A stretch of 64,000 bases of DNA from JAFCUW01 sp049898325 (GTDB taxonomy: Bacteria > Pseudomonadota > Gammaproteobacteria > Burkholderiales > Burkholderiaceae_D): positions 62,001 to 126,000 of the forward strand of contig NZ_JAFCXL010000009.1 in the NCBI RefSeq assembly GCF_049898325.1, given 5' to 3'. The notes under the pieces were generated by a model. That model searched no databases and was not told the DNA's origin. It saw only the letters and a list, made by a program, of their open reading frames with translations. Shown piece after piece: positions 1 through 8,568 of the stretch. Both the position numbers and the translations under genes were made by a program. Positions within the stretch are counted from its first letter, which is position 1. Each line of letters opens with the position of its first letter.

Positions 1-113
1 AGCGCCGTGGGGCGGGGTTGTTCCCGCTCGGCGCGCTGCGCATTGGGCCGGCCAGGCGTGACCATCAGCGTCGCCTCGCGGCAGCATGCTTGAACCTGAC
101 TTCCTGCACAGAC
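1..113. other. Left edge, no gene seen
   Basis: These bases lead into the first gene. An open frame runs through from position 18, but its first 32 codons look like non-coding sequence (Arg/Ala rich, no domain). A better start with a membrane anchor lies at 114. I see no RNA gene or clear promoter here. Confidence 0.4.
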
Positions 114-863
114 ATGAAATTCTTATTCAAAATACTCAAATATTTGTTGAGCGCGGTTGCCCTGGTTTTGCTCGTCTATGTCGGCGTGAGCGCGTTTCCT
201 GAACCGATGTTTGCCCATCATATTGTCTATAAAAACTTTGACATCTGGTCGGACAAACCGATTCCACTCCAGATCAATCAGGTACTCGACGACGTCAGCC
301 GACGACTCGACAAATCCGATTTGCAGGACAAAAACGCCCGGTACAAAATTTTCTTCTGCAATGCCTCATGGCGGCTATGGCTGTACGGTCAGCACTTCAG
401 CGACCAGGTAGGCGCCGATGCCGACACCCTATTGACACGCAATATTTATGTTCGCGCTTCTGACATTGGCGCGAACCGTCTCATTGCGCCGGGCGGCGGC
501 GCCCTTGCAGACGCCGCTCGGCGGCCACTGTCTTATTTCATTGCCCACGAGGCGGCGCATATTATCGTGGCGCGCCAGTTTGGGCGACTGGTCAGTATTC
601 GGTATCCGCTTTGGTTGATGGAAGGCTACGCCGATTATGTGGGCAAGGGGAATGACTTTGATTTCGACGACAACTATCGTCTGTTCCGAATGAAGAGCCC
701 GACGATGGATTTCCCCCAAAGCGGTTTATATCGGGGCTTTCATCTTCGGCTCGCTGTGCTTCTCGACAAGAGCGGCATGACGGCACGGCAGATTTTCGAC
801 CATCCGCCGAGCGAAGAGACGATGAACGAACTGTTCGAAAACTACGCTGCCTCAAGAAAATAG
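114..863 (+). CDS. Membrane-anchored HEXXH protein, putative metallopeptidase
   Basis: The predicted product has 249 residues. It starts with a hydrophobic segment (about residues 5-24), which reads as a single N-terminal membrane anchor or uncleaved signal. The rest would lie in the periplasm. Around residue 145 it carries HEAAH, the HEXXH zinc-binding and catalytic motif, followed about 30 residues later by a MEGYADY stretch. That Glu is a plausible third zinc ligand of a gluzincin (peptidase MA-like) fold. The start at 114 was chosen over 18 because the hydrophobic segment begins there. The gene stands alone and no substrate can be inferred. The family is assigned only from the motif pair, so activity is likely but unproven. 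Confidence 0.6.
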   Translation: MKFLFKILKYLLSAVALVLLVYVGVSAFPEPMFAHHIVYKNFDIWSDKPIPLQINQVLDDVSRRLDKSDLQDKNARYKIFFCNASWRLWLYGQHFSDQVGADADTLLTRNIYVRASDIGANRLIAPGGGALADAARRPLSYFIAHEAAHIIVARQFGRLVSIRYPLWLMEGYADYVGKGNDFDFDDNYRLFRMKSPTMDFPQSGLYRGFHLRLAVLLDKSGMTARQIFDHPPSEETMNELFENYAASRK

Positions 864-1066
864 GCGCTCGACAAGGAAGCGACGGCCTCCACCGGATGAC
901 CGATGGCGGGCCGTGCCGTCCAACTTCGCCCAGGCCGCAAGTTACACGGATGAACGCGTTCCCGACTGCGGGCGTCCACTGCATTAGCGGTGCTCTGCTG
1001 TCGGAAAATTTTACATGGGGCTCTCATGGATCATCATATTTCCATGCAGATCAATAACTTGCATTT
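864..1066. other. Intergenic region, no gene seen
   Basis: This stretch separates the HEXXH gene from the PEP-CTERM promoter. Open frames on the minus strand here run into the coding region on the left and look like shadows. No strong hairpin with a T-run follows the stop codon at 863. The right part is AT-richer, consistent with a promoter upstream region. Confidence 0.4.
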
Positions 1067-1083
1067 CAGGCATGGTAATTGCT
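1067..1083 (+). promoter_or_regulatory. Sigma-54 type -24/-12 promoter for the PEP-CTERM gene
   Basis: The sequence AGGCATGGTAATTGCT has GG at 1069-1070 and GC at 1081-1082, exactly ten bases apart. It matches the sigma-54 consensus TGGCACG-N4-TTGCW except for the first T and one C-to-T change. Transcription would start near 1094, about 30 bases before the ATG at 1126. PEP-CTERM genes in exopolysaccharide-producing proteobacteria are often under PrsK/PrsR and RpoN, which makes this match credible. Confidence 0.6.
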
Positions 1084-1125
1084 CTATGAAATCATCTGTT
1101 ATTTTTTCACTTTCCCGAGATCATC

Positions 1126-1704
1126 ATGCTAAATAAAGTCCTGGCGGCCACTGCCCTTATCTTCTCCACTACCGTGTTTGCGCCTGTGACCGCGTCGGCT
1201 GCCCTGGTCACTGTCACGCAGTCGTCGACCAATTGGGATACGACGGGTGCGAGTGCCTCGCCCCTGAAAAATCTGACGCTCAATTTCAGCGGCCTCGATG
1301 TGAACGCCGTGTCGGATCTGACCGTCACTTTCCGCCTGCGGGCCGATCTTGACCAGGCCAGCGAGTATGCGACCGTCAGCATTGACGGCTATTCCTTCGG
1401 CAACTGGCTGAACAACAACTTGACGGATGACACCATCACCGACACCAGCAATGATGTCGGCACCCAGCTGGCCGCCACCCACGTCGGCACCGCCACGATC
1501 GCCCTGGCCAGCTTCAAGAATCTGATCGTCGATGGCAAGCTGGCGGTCCTGTTCAGCTTCAGCAGCCAAGTCAATAACCTGGACACCACCGAATTCGCGG
1601 ACACGACGATTTCTTACCAGTCGGGCGTGGTGCCTGAACCCGGTTCGCTGGCATTGTTGGGGCTGGGTCTGGCTGGCTGCCTGCTCGCCCGCCGCCGCGC
1701 CTGA
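1126..1704 (+). CDS. PEP-CTERM sorting-domain protein
   Basis: The product has 192 residues and is exported. Residues 1-25 form a Sec signal peptide ending in an ASA-like cleavage site. The C-terminus carries the PEP-CTERM tripartite signal: the motif VPEPGS near residue 168, a hydrophobic helix rich in Leu and Gly, and a terminal cluster of four Arg. Such tails are recognised by exosortase, which is usually encoded in an exopolysaccharide locus; none is in this window. The middle is rich in Thr, Ser, Asp and Asn, probably a beta-rich surface or matrix protein of unknown role. A strong terminator follows. The sigma-54 type promoter upstream suggests control by an RpoN-dependent activator. Confidence 0.85.
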   Translation: MLNKVLAATALIFSTTVFAPVTASAALVTVTQSSTNWDTTGASASPLKNLTLNFSGLDVNAVSDLTVTFRLRADLDQASEYATVSIDGYSFGNWLNNNLTDDTITDTSNDVGTQLAATHVGTATIALASFKNLIVDGKLAVLFSFSSQVNNLDTTEFADTTISYQSGVVPEPGSLALLGLGLAGCLLARRRA

Positions 1705-1731
1705 TACGCCGCGACGCGCGCGTCCAAATGA

Positions 1732-1766
1732 AGGGCCCGTACCGGCAGGTGCGGGCCTTTTCCTTT
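1732..1766 (+). terminator. Intrinsic terminator after the PEP-CTERM gene
   Basis: GGCCCG and CGGGCC arms (1734-1739 and 1752-1757) enclose a short loop that itself pairs ACC with GGT. They are followed by TTTTCCTTT. The hairpin sits about 30 bases after the stop codon. Confidence 0.8.
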
Positions 1767-1891
1767 GTCAGGCCAGATTGCGCGTGTCAAGCGCGCCGCT
1801 GTTGGCTTTCAGCCTTTTTGGTCTAAGATTGCCTGATGGACGAGGCGCCTCGGCGCAGCACTTGTCCATACAACTGGTGGCGGAATCGAGT

Positions 1892-1920
1892 TTCCACAAA
1901 AACATACTATCGCCTATAAT
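1892..1920 (+). promoter_or_regulatory. Sigma-70 promoter for argF
   Basis: A perfect -10 box TATAAT lies at 1915-1920, with a weak -35 (TTCCAC, 1892-1897) at 17-bp spacing. The start site would be near 1927, giving a leader of about 26 bases before the argF ATG at 1953. No ArgR-like box was identified by eye. Confidence 0.55.
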
Positions 1921-1952
1921 TAGCAGCTAGCCGCTCTCAAAGTTGCCCTCGT

Positions 1953-2888
1953 ATGCCTACCGCAAAGCTCGCCACGCCCATCAAGCATTTCCTGCAATTC
2001 TCCGATTTCACCCTGGCCGAATTCGAGCACGTCATCGCGCGCGCCATCGTGATCAAGCGAAAATTCAAGAATTACGAGATTTATCATCCCCTGATCGACC
2101 GCACCCTGGTGATGGTGTTCGAGAAAAGCTCGACCCGCACCCGCCTGTCCTTCGAGGCCGGCATGCACCAGCTGGGCGGCGCCGCCATCTACCTCAACAC
2201 CCGCGACAGCCAGTTGGGCCGCGGCGAGCCGGTGGAAGACGCCGGCCAGGTGATGAGCCGGATGTGCGACATCATCATGGTGCGCACCTTCGGCCAGGAC
2301 ATCATCGAGCGCTTTGCCGCCAATTCGCGCGTGCCGGTGATCAATGGCCTGACCAATGAACACCATCCCTGCCAGGTACTGGCCGACATTTTCACGTTTG
2401 TCGAACAGCGCGGCTCCATCGCCGGCAAGACGGTGACGTGGATCGGCGACGCCAACAACATGCTGTACTCGTGGCTGCAGGCGGCCGAAGTGTTCGGCTT
2501 TCATTTGAACGTGTCGACCCCGCCCGGCTACGACATCGACATGGCGCAGGTGTCGACGTCCCGTTTCACCCAGTTTGCCAATCCCGCCGACGCCTGCGAA
2601 GGCGCGCACCTGGTCACCACCGATGTGTGGACCAGCATGGGCTACGAAAAGGAAAACGCCGAGCGCCTCAAGGCCTTTGACGGCTTCATCGTCGACGCCG
2701 CCAAGATGGCGCGCGCCACCGCCGACGCCCTGTTCATGCACTGCCTGCCCGCCCACCGGGGCGAGGAAGTGGCCGCCGACGTCATCGACGGTCCCCAGTC
2801 GGTGGTGTGGGACGAGGCGGAAAACCGCCTGCACGTGCAAAAGGCGCTGATCGAATACCTGCTGCTGGGCAAAGTTGCCGAAGCATAG
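1953..2888 (+). CDS. argF: Ornithine carbamoyltransferase
   Basis: This 311-residue cytosolic enzyme condenses ornithine and carbamoyl phosphate to citrulline in arginine synthesis. The carbamoyl-phosphate-binding STRT motif is at residues 60-63, HPCQ follows in the middle of the protein, and the ornithine-site HCLP with the following AHRGEEV is near the C-terminus. The length is normal for the anabolic enzyme. It lies 33 bp upstream of argG, so the two genes probably form one transcript that carries citrulline on to argininosuccinate. The start follows a recognisable promoter and no better upstream start exists. The family assignment is secure; catabolic arcB is unlikely because the partner is argG. 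Confidence 0.97.
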   Translation: MPTAKLATPIKHFLQFSDFTLAEFEHVIARAIVIKRKFKNYEIYHPLIDRTLVMVFEKSSTRTRLSFEAGMHQLGGAAIYLNTRDSQLGRGEPVEDAGQVMSRMCDIIMVRTFGQDIIERFAANSRVPVINGLTNEHHPCQVLADIFTFVEQRGSIAGKTVTWIGDANNMLYSWLQAAEVFGFHLNVSTPPGYDIDMAQVSTSRFTQFANPADACEGAHLVTTDVWTSMGYEKENAERLKAFDGFIVDAAKMARATADALFMHCLPAHRGEEVAADVIDGPQSVVWDEAENRLHVQKALIEYLLLGKVAEA

Positions 2889-2921
2889 TTTTAACCGAAT
2901 TTGTAATCACTGGAAATCACC

Positions 2922-4154
<1,233 letters not shown>

Positions 4155-4171
4155 GCCCCATCGCAGCTAGC

Positions 4172-4197
4172 AAAAGCCGCCTGCGGGCGGCTTTTTT
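4172..4197 (+). terminator. Intrinsic terminator after argG
   Basis: GCCGCC (4176-4181) and GGCGGC (4186-4191) pair around a TGCG loop. The hairpin is flanked by AAAA and a T6 run, placed 20 bases after the argG stop. Confidence 0.9.
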
Positions 4198-4297
4198 CAT
4201 GCTTGTCATGATTGCAGGATTGGTGAAATCACCCCCTCCGCATTCCACAAAATGGTACATTGACTGCGATCAACTTAGCAGCACGGAGAACCCACCC

Positions 4298-6112
4298 ATG
4301 TTTACAGACCTCAGTATCAAAACCAGGATCACCGTGGGTCTGGGCGCCATCGCCGCCCTGTTTCTGATCCTGCTGATCCTTGCGTACAGCAACTTCTCGA
4401 AGCTGTCGGCGGCCAACACCTGGGACCGCCACACGCTGGAAGTGCTGCTGGAGACTGACCGGATCACCATCGCCGTGCTGCAGGTGCAAACGGCCACGCG
4501 TGGCTTCATGCTGACCGGCAATGAAAGCCTGGTCGAGCCAATCAGCAAGGAAGAAAGCGCGGCGCGCGCCCACCTGTCGCGCCTGCGCACGCTCACGCTG
4601 GACAACCCCGCCCAGCAGGCGCGCCTGAATCGCCTCGAACCGATGATGAACGACTGGATCGGCAAAGTGATCGAACCGCTGATCCTCAAGCGCCGCGAAT
4701 TGAACAAGACGGTGGGCGTCAGTCAGCAGCCCGCCAGCGCCGCCGATGTCTTGAACGGCAGCCGCACCGTGGCCGATATCCGCGCCTTGATCGGTGAAAT
4801 GGGCGACGAGGAAGCGCGCCTGCTCGAGCGCCGCAAGGGCGAATCGGCCAGCCTGCAGGAGTCGATGTTCCTGCTGCTGTCGGTGGGCGGCGCGTTTTGC
4901 CTGGCCCTGACGGCCCTGATCGGCTACCTGCTGGTCCATGCCCTGCTCAAGCCCCTCAATGCCCTGACCGACGCGGTCGGCCGCATCGCCGGCGGCGAGC
5001 AATCGGCGCGCGTGGCCGTGCTGTCGCAGGATGAACTGGGCAAGGTGGCGACGGAATTTAACCGCATGGCGCAGGCCATCCAGGACAGCCAGGCCAAGGA
5101 ACTCGAGGCGACCAATGTGCTGCGCGCCAAGGTCGATGCGCTGCTCGACGTGGTGTCGAAGGCGGCTTCGGGCGACCTGACCGGCAGCGTGACGGTGGAA
5201 GGCAGCGATGCCATCGGTTTACTGGGCAATGGCTTGAAGCGCATGTTCGACAACCTGCGCGGCCTGCTCAACAATGTGCAGAAGGCGGGCATCCAGGTGA
5301 CCACCTCGGCCACCGAAATCGCCGCCTCGGCCAAGCAGCAGGAAGCGACCGGCATCGAGCAGGCCCAGACCAGCGTCGAGATCCTGTCAACGACGCGGGA
5401 AATCTCCGCCAACACCACCCAGCTGCTGCGCACCATGGAAGAAGCCACCGCCGTGGCCGATTACACCACCAGCGCCACCGCCGACGCGCAGACCAACCTG
5501 CGCCGCATGGACCAGACCATGCAGCAGATGGTCGCGGCGACTGATTCGATCAACGCCAAGCTGGCGGCGCTGTCGGAAAAGGCCAGCAACATCAATGGCG
5601 TGCTCATTACCATCACCAAGGTGGCCGACCAGACCAACATCCTCTCGCTCAACGCCGCCATCGAGGCGGAAAAAGCGGGCGACGCCGGCCGCGGCTTCTC
5701 CGTCGTCGCCACCGAAATTCGCCGGCTGGCCGACCAGACCTCGGTGTCGACCTGGGACATCGACCAGATGCTCAAGGAGATGCAGTCGGCGGTGTCGGCC
5801 TCGGTGATGGGGATGGACAAATTTTCCGAAGAAATCCGCCGCAGCGTGGGCGAAGTGCGCCAGGTGGCGGAGCAGCTCTCGTCGGTGATGGACCAGGTGC
5901 AGAAGCTGGCCCCGCAATTCGACCTGGTGCTGCAGGGGATGCAGTCGCAGGCGGTGGGCGCCTCGCAAATTTCCGACACCATGCTGCAGCTGAACGACGC
6001 CACCCAGCAAACCGTCGAATCGCTCAAGGCCACCAGCGAAGCGGTGCACCAGTTGCAGTACGCCGCCGGCGACCTGCAATCGTCGGTGGCCACCTTCTCG
6101 GTCAATAGTTAA
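4298..6112 (+). CDS. wspA: Methyl-accepting receptor of the Wsp pathway
   Basis: This 604-residue inner-membrane receptor has TM1 at about residues 10-30, a periplasmic CHASE3-like helical region to about 185, TM2 at 190-214, a HAMP domain, and then a long cytoplasmic coiled coil. The signalling tip lies near residues 440-500 and contains AEKAGDAGRGF and the WspA-like phrase EIRRLADQT. It would sense surface contact and control the WspE kinase. The ATG at 4298 follows a GGAG ribosome site, and the longer open frame upstream is argG read in another frame. It is first in a seven-gene cluster with receptor, CheW, CheR-TPR, CheW, CheA-REC, CheB and REC-GGDEF, which is what identifies it as WspA rather than a flagellar chemoreceptor. 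Confidence 0.9.
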   Translation: MFTDLSIKTRITVGLGAIAALFLILLILAYSNFSKLSAANTWDRHTLEVLLETDRITIAVLQVQTATRGFMLTGNESLVEPISKEESAARAHLSRLRTLTLDNPAQQARLNRLEPMMNDWIGKVIEPLILKRRELNKTVGVSQQPASAADVLNGSRTVADIRALIGEMGDEEARLLERRKGESASLQESMFLLLSVGGAFCLALTALIGYLLVHALLKPLNALTDAVGRIAGGEQSARVAVLSQDELGKVATEFNRMAQAIQDSQAKELEATNVLRAKVDALLDVVSKAASGDLTGSVTVEGSDAIGLLGNGLKRMFDNLRGLLNNVQKAGIQVTTSATEIAASAKQQEATGIEQAQTSVEILSTTREISANTTQLLRTMEEATAVADYTTSATADAQTNLRRMDQTMQQMVAATDSINAKLAALSEKASNINGVLITITKVADQTNILSLNAAIEAEKAGDAGRGFSVVATEIRRLADQTSVSTWDIDQMLKEMQSAVSASVMGMDKFSEEIRRSVGEVRQVAEQLSSVMDQVQKLAPQFDLVLQGMQSQAVGASQISDTMLQLNDATQQTVESLKATSEAVHQLQYAAGDLQSSVATFSVNS

Positions 6113-6116
6113 GATC

Positions 6117-6590
6117 ATGAAAGTGCTGGCGTTTACGATCGGGGCCGATCGCTACGGCTTGCCGCTGCGATCGGTGGCACGGGTGCTGCCGGCGATGGCC
6201 CTGAAGCTCATTCCAGGCGCGCCCGACTTCGTCGCCGGCCTGATGGACCTGCACGGCGTGCCGGTGCCGGTGCTCGACATCGCCCGCCTGGCCGGGATGC
6301 CGGCCGAGCAGGTCTGGCTCGATTCGCGCATCGTGCTGATCGACTACCCCACCGGCGGCGACCAGCCGCGCCAGCTCGGGCTGCTGGTCGAACACGTCAC
6401 CGGCATCGACACCATCGACGCGGCGCTGCTGCTCGACGCCGGCATCGACGGCGCGCCGTTTCTGGGCCAGGTGGCGGCCTCGCTGCAGCTGATCGACGTG
6501 GACGCCCTGCTCGCGCCGGCGGTGCGCGCGCTGCTGTTTGCGCGCACCCCGGCGGCGCAGGCGGCGCAGGCGGCGCAGGCGACGCCGTGA
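6117..6590 (+). CDS. wspB: CheW-type coupling protein
   Basis: This 157-residue CheW-domain protein should link WspA to the WspE kinase at the membrane. Most of the length is one CheW fold, with the usual pattern of a short hydrophobic start, GLMDLHGVPVPVLDI in the middle and a conserved valine-rich strand. It starts 4 bp after wspA and overlaps wspC by 4 bp (GTGA), so it is translated within the operon. The C-terminal tail is made of three in-frame copies of a 9-bp unit (GCGGCGCAG, 6552-6578), giving an Ala-Ala-Gln repeat that could vary in copy number. Confidence 0.9.
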   Translation: MKVLAFTIGADRYGLPLRSVARVLPAMALKLIPGAPDFVAGLMDLHGVPVPVLDIARLAGMPAEQVWLDSRIVLIDYPTGGDQPRQLGLLVEHVTGIDTIDAALLLDAGIDGAPFLGQVAASLQLIDVDALLAPAVRALLFARTPAAQAAQAAQATP

Positions 6591-7891
6591 ACGCCGCCGC
6601 CATCGCGCACCCCGGCACCGCGCCATCGAACGGCGCGCGTGCGCGCGCGCTGCTGCAGCAGGCCTGCGGCCTGCAGGTGAGCGAAGCGGCGGCCGAACGG
6701 GCGGTGCGCGAACGGCTGGCCGCGCGCGGCGTGCCCGACGTCTTCGACGGCGCCGGCGTTGGCGATTATCTCGACCACCTGACGGGGCCCGAACTGGCCG
6801 CCCTGATCGAACTGGTGGTGGTGCCCGAATCGTGGATGTACCGCGATCCCGACGCCTTCGTCGCCGCCGCCACCTTCGTCAAGGCGCGCCTGGCGCAGCG
6901 CCCGCAGCGCCAGGTGCGCATCCTGTCGCTACCCTGCGCCGGTGGCGAGGAACCGTACACCATGGCGATGGCGCTGAGCGAGGCCGGGATTGCGGCCGAT
7001 GCCTGCCGCATCGATGCGATGGACTTGTCGAGCGTGGCGCTGGCGCGGGCGCGCGTCGGCTGGTACACCAGGAACGCCTTCCGCGGCCACGCGCTGGGCT
7101 TTCGCGAACGCCACTTCAGCGTCGCCGGCAATGGCTACCAGATCGACGCCGCCTTGCGCGATCAGGTCACGTTCGTGCAGGCGAACATCCTGACCATCGA
7201 CGCCGCCGCCAGCGCCGGCCGCTACGATGTGATTTTTTGCCGCAACCTGCTGATCTACTTCGACGCCACCACCGCCAGCGCGGCGGCGGCCGTGCTGCGC
7301 ACCCTGCTGGCCGACGACGGCATGCTGCTGGGCGGTTACGCCGAGGTGCCGGCGTTCTGCGCCAACGGTTTCATGCCGCTGCGCCTGCCGGGCGCGTTCG
7401 CCCTGCAAAAATCGGCGCCCGCGCCTGCGCCTTTGACGGCATCGGCCGAGGCGCCGGCCGGGCGCGCGCGCGCCGGCGTGCCGCCGCGCCGTGCGCCGCC
7501 GCCCGCGCGCGCGCCAGTGACCGCGCCGGCCACGCTGGCGCCGGTGGCAGCGCTGCTGGCCCAGGCCCGGCGCCAGGCCGACGCGGGCGACTACCGGGGC
7601 GCCACCACCAGTTGCCAGGCGCTGCTCGACAGCGCAGCGCCGGGCCTGGCCGACCAGCATGCCGCCGATGCCTATTATCTGCTGGGGCTGGTCGCGGACA
7701 TCGAGCGGAACAGCAGCGCCGCCGATGATTACTGGCGCCGCTGCGTGTACCTGCAACCCGATCACTACGAAGCGCTGTGCCGCCTGGCGCTGTTGTCCGA
7801 ACTTGGCGGGCACGCCGCCCGCGCCGCCGTGCTGCGCCAGCGCGCCGCCCGCGTGTTCCAGCGCCAGCAGGCGCACAAAGGCACGCCGTGA
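6587..7891 (+). CDS. wspC: CheR-type methyltransferase with TPR tail
   Basis: This 434-residue protein would methylate glutamates of WspA using S-adenosylmethionine. The CheR domain covers about residues 20-270. It has the SAM-binding LSLPCAGGEEPYTMAM stretch (about 114-129) and CRNLLIYF near residue 220. A proline/alanine-rich linker follows, and then TPR-like helices from about 310 to the end, the arrangement known for WspC. It starts with GTG, overlapping the wspB stop by 4 bp, and overlaps wspD in the same way. With WspF (CheB) it sets receptor adaptation. Confidence 0.92.
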   Translation: MNAAAIAHPGTAPSNGARARALLQQACGLQVSEAAAERAVRERLAARGVPDVFDGAGVGDYLDHLTGPELAALIELVVVPESWMYRDPDAFVAAATFVKARLAQRPQRQVRILSLPCAGGEEPYTMAMALSEAGIAADACRIDAMDLSSVALARARVGWYTRNAFRGHALGFRERHFSVAGNGYQIDAALRDQVTFVQANILTIDAAASAGRYDVIFCRNLLIYFDATTASAAAAVLRTLLADDGMLLGGYAEVPAFCANGFMPLRLPGAFALQKSAPAPAPLTASAEAPAGRARAGVPPRRAPPPARAPVTAPATLAPVAALLAQARRQADAGDYRGATTSCQALLDSAAPGLADQHAADAYYLLGLVADIERNSSAADDYWRRCVYLQPDHYEALCRLALLSELGGHAARAAVLRQRAARVFQRQQAHKGTP

Positions 7892-8568
7892 CGAGCGCGC
7901 ATCCCGCCATCGTCGACTGCTGGAACCGCATCGGCGTCAACGGCGACCACAGTTGCGCCGCACTGGCGCCGCTGGTCCACTGCCGCAATTGCCCCGTGTA
8001 TGCGGACGCCGCCCAGCGCAACCTGCAGCGCCCCGTCGATGCCGCCTACCGCGCCGGCTGGGCCGCGCATTTTCGCCAGCCGGCCGCGCACGGCGGCGCC
8101 TTCGAGCAGGCCGCGCTGGTGTTCCGGCTGGGCCGCGAGTGGCTGGCGCTGCCGGCCGCCAGCATCGACGCCGTCGCCCCCGTTGTCAGCGGCCACAGGC
8201 TGCCGCACCGCGCCCGCGCCGGCCTGCTCGGCATCGTCAATGTGGGCGGCACGCTCACGCCGTGGATGGCGCTCGACGCCGTGCTGGGAATCGATGGCGA
8301 CGCTGGCGGCGTCGATCCGGCCAGCGCCGGCCGCCACGTGTTCGCGCGCCTGCTGGTGCTGCGCCACGACGGCCAGCGCCTGGCCATGCGGGTGGCCGAG
8401 CTGCACGGGATCGCCCGTTACCGCCAGGACGAGCTGGCGCCCCCCCCGGCCACCGTCAACAAGGGACTCGAACGGCTGCTGCTGGGGGTACTGCCGGTCG
8501 AGAACATGCGGGTCGGGCTGCTCGACGTCGACCTGCTGGGCCACCAGCTGAACAGGTTGTTGCGATGA
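7888..8568 (+). CDS. wspD: Second CheW-type coupling protein
   Basis: The product has 226 residues with a CheW domain in the C-terminal two-thirds. The N-terminal 60 residues hold four cysteines, two of them in HCRNC, a CX2C motif typical of this WspD subgroup and perhaps metal-binding. I chose the GTG at 7888 because it overlaps the wspC stop by 4 bp, as at the other junctions; the frame stays open upstream to 7777 but overlaps wspC. The stop overlaps the wspE ATG by 4 bp. Its role is inferred as a second coupler between WspA and WspE. Confidence 0.88.
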   Translation: MTSAHPAIVDCWNRIGVNGDHSCAALAPLVHCRNCPVYADAAQRNLQRPVDAAYRAGWAAHFRQPAAHGGAFEQAALVFRLGREWLALPAASIDAVAPVVSGHRLPHRARAGLLGIVNVGGTLTPWMALDAVLGIDGDAGGVDPASAGRHVFARLLVLRHDGQRLAMRVAELHGIARYRQDELAPPPATVNKGLERLLLGVLPVENMRVGLLDVDLLGHQLNRLLR

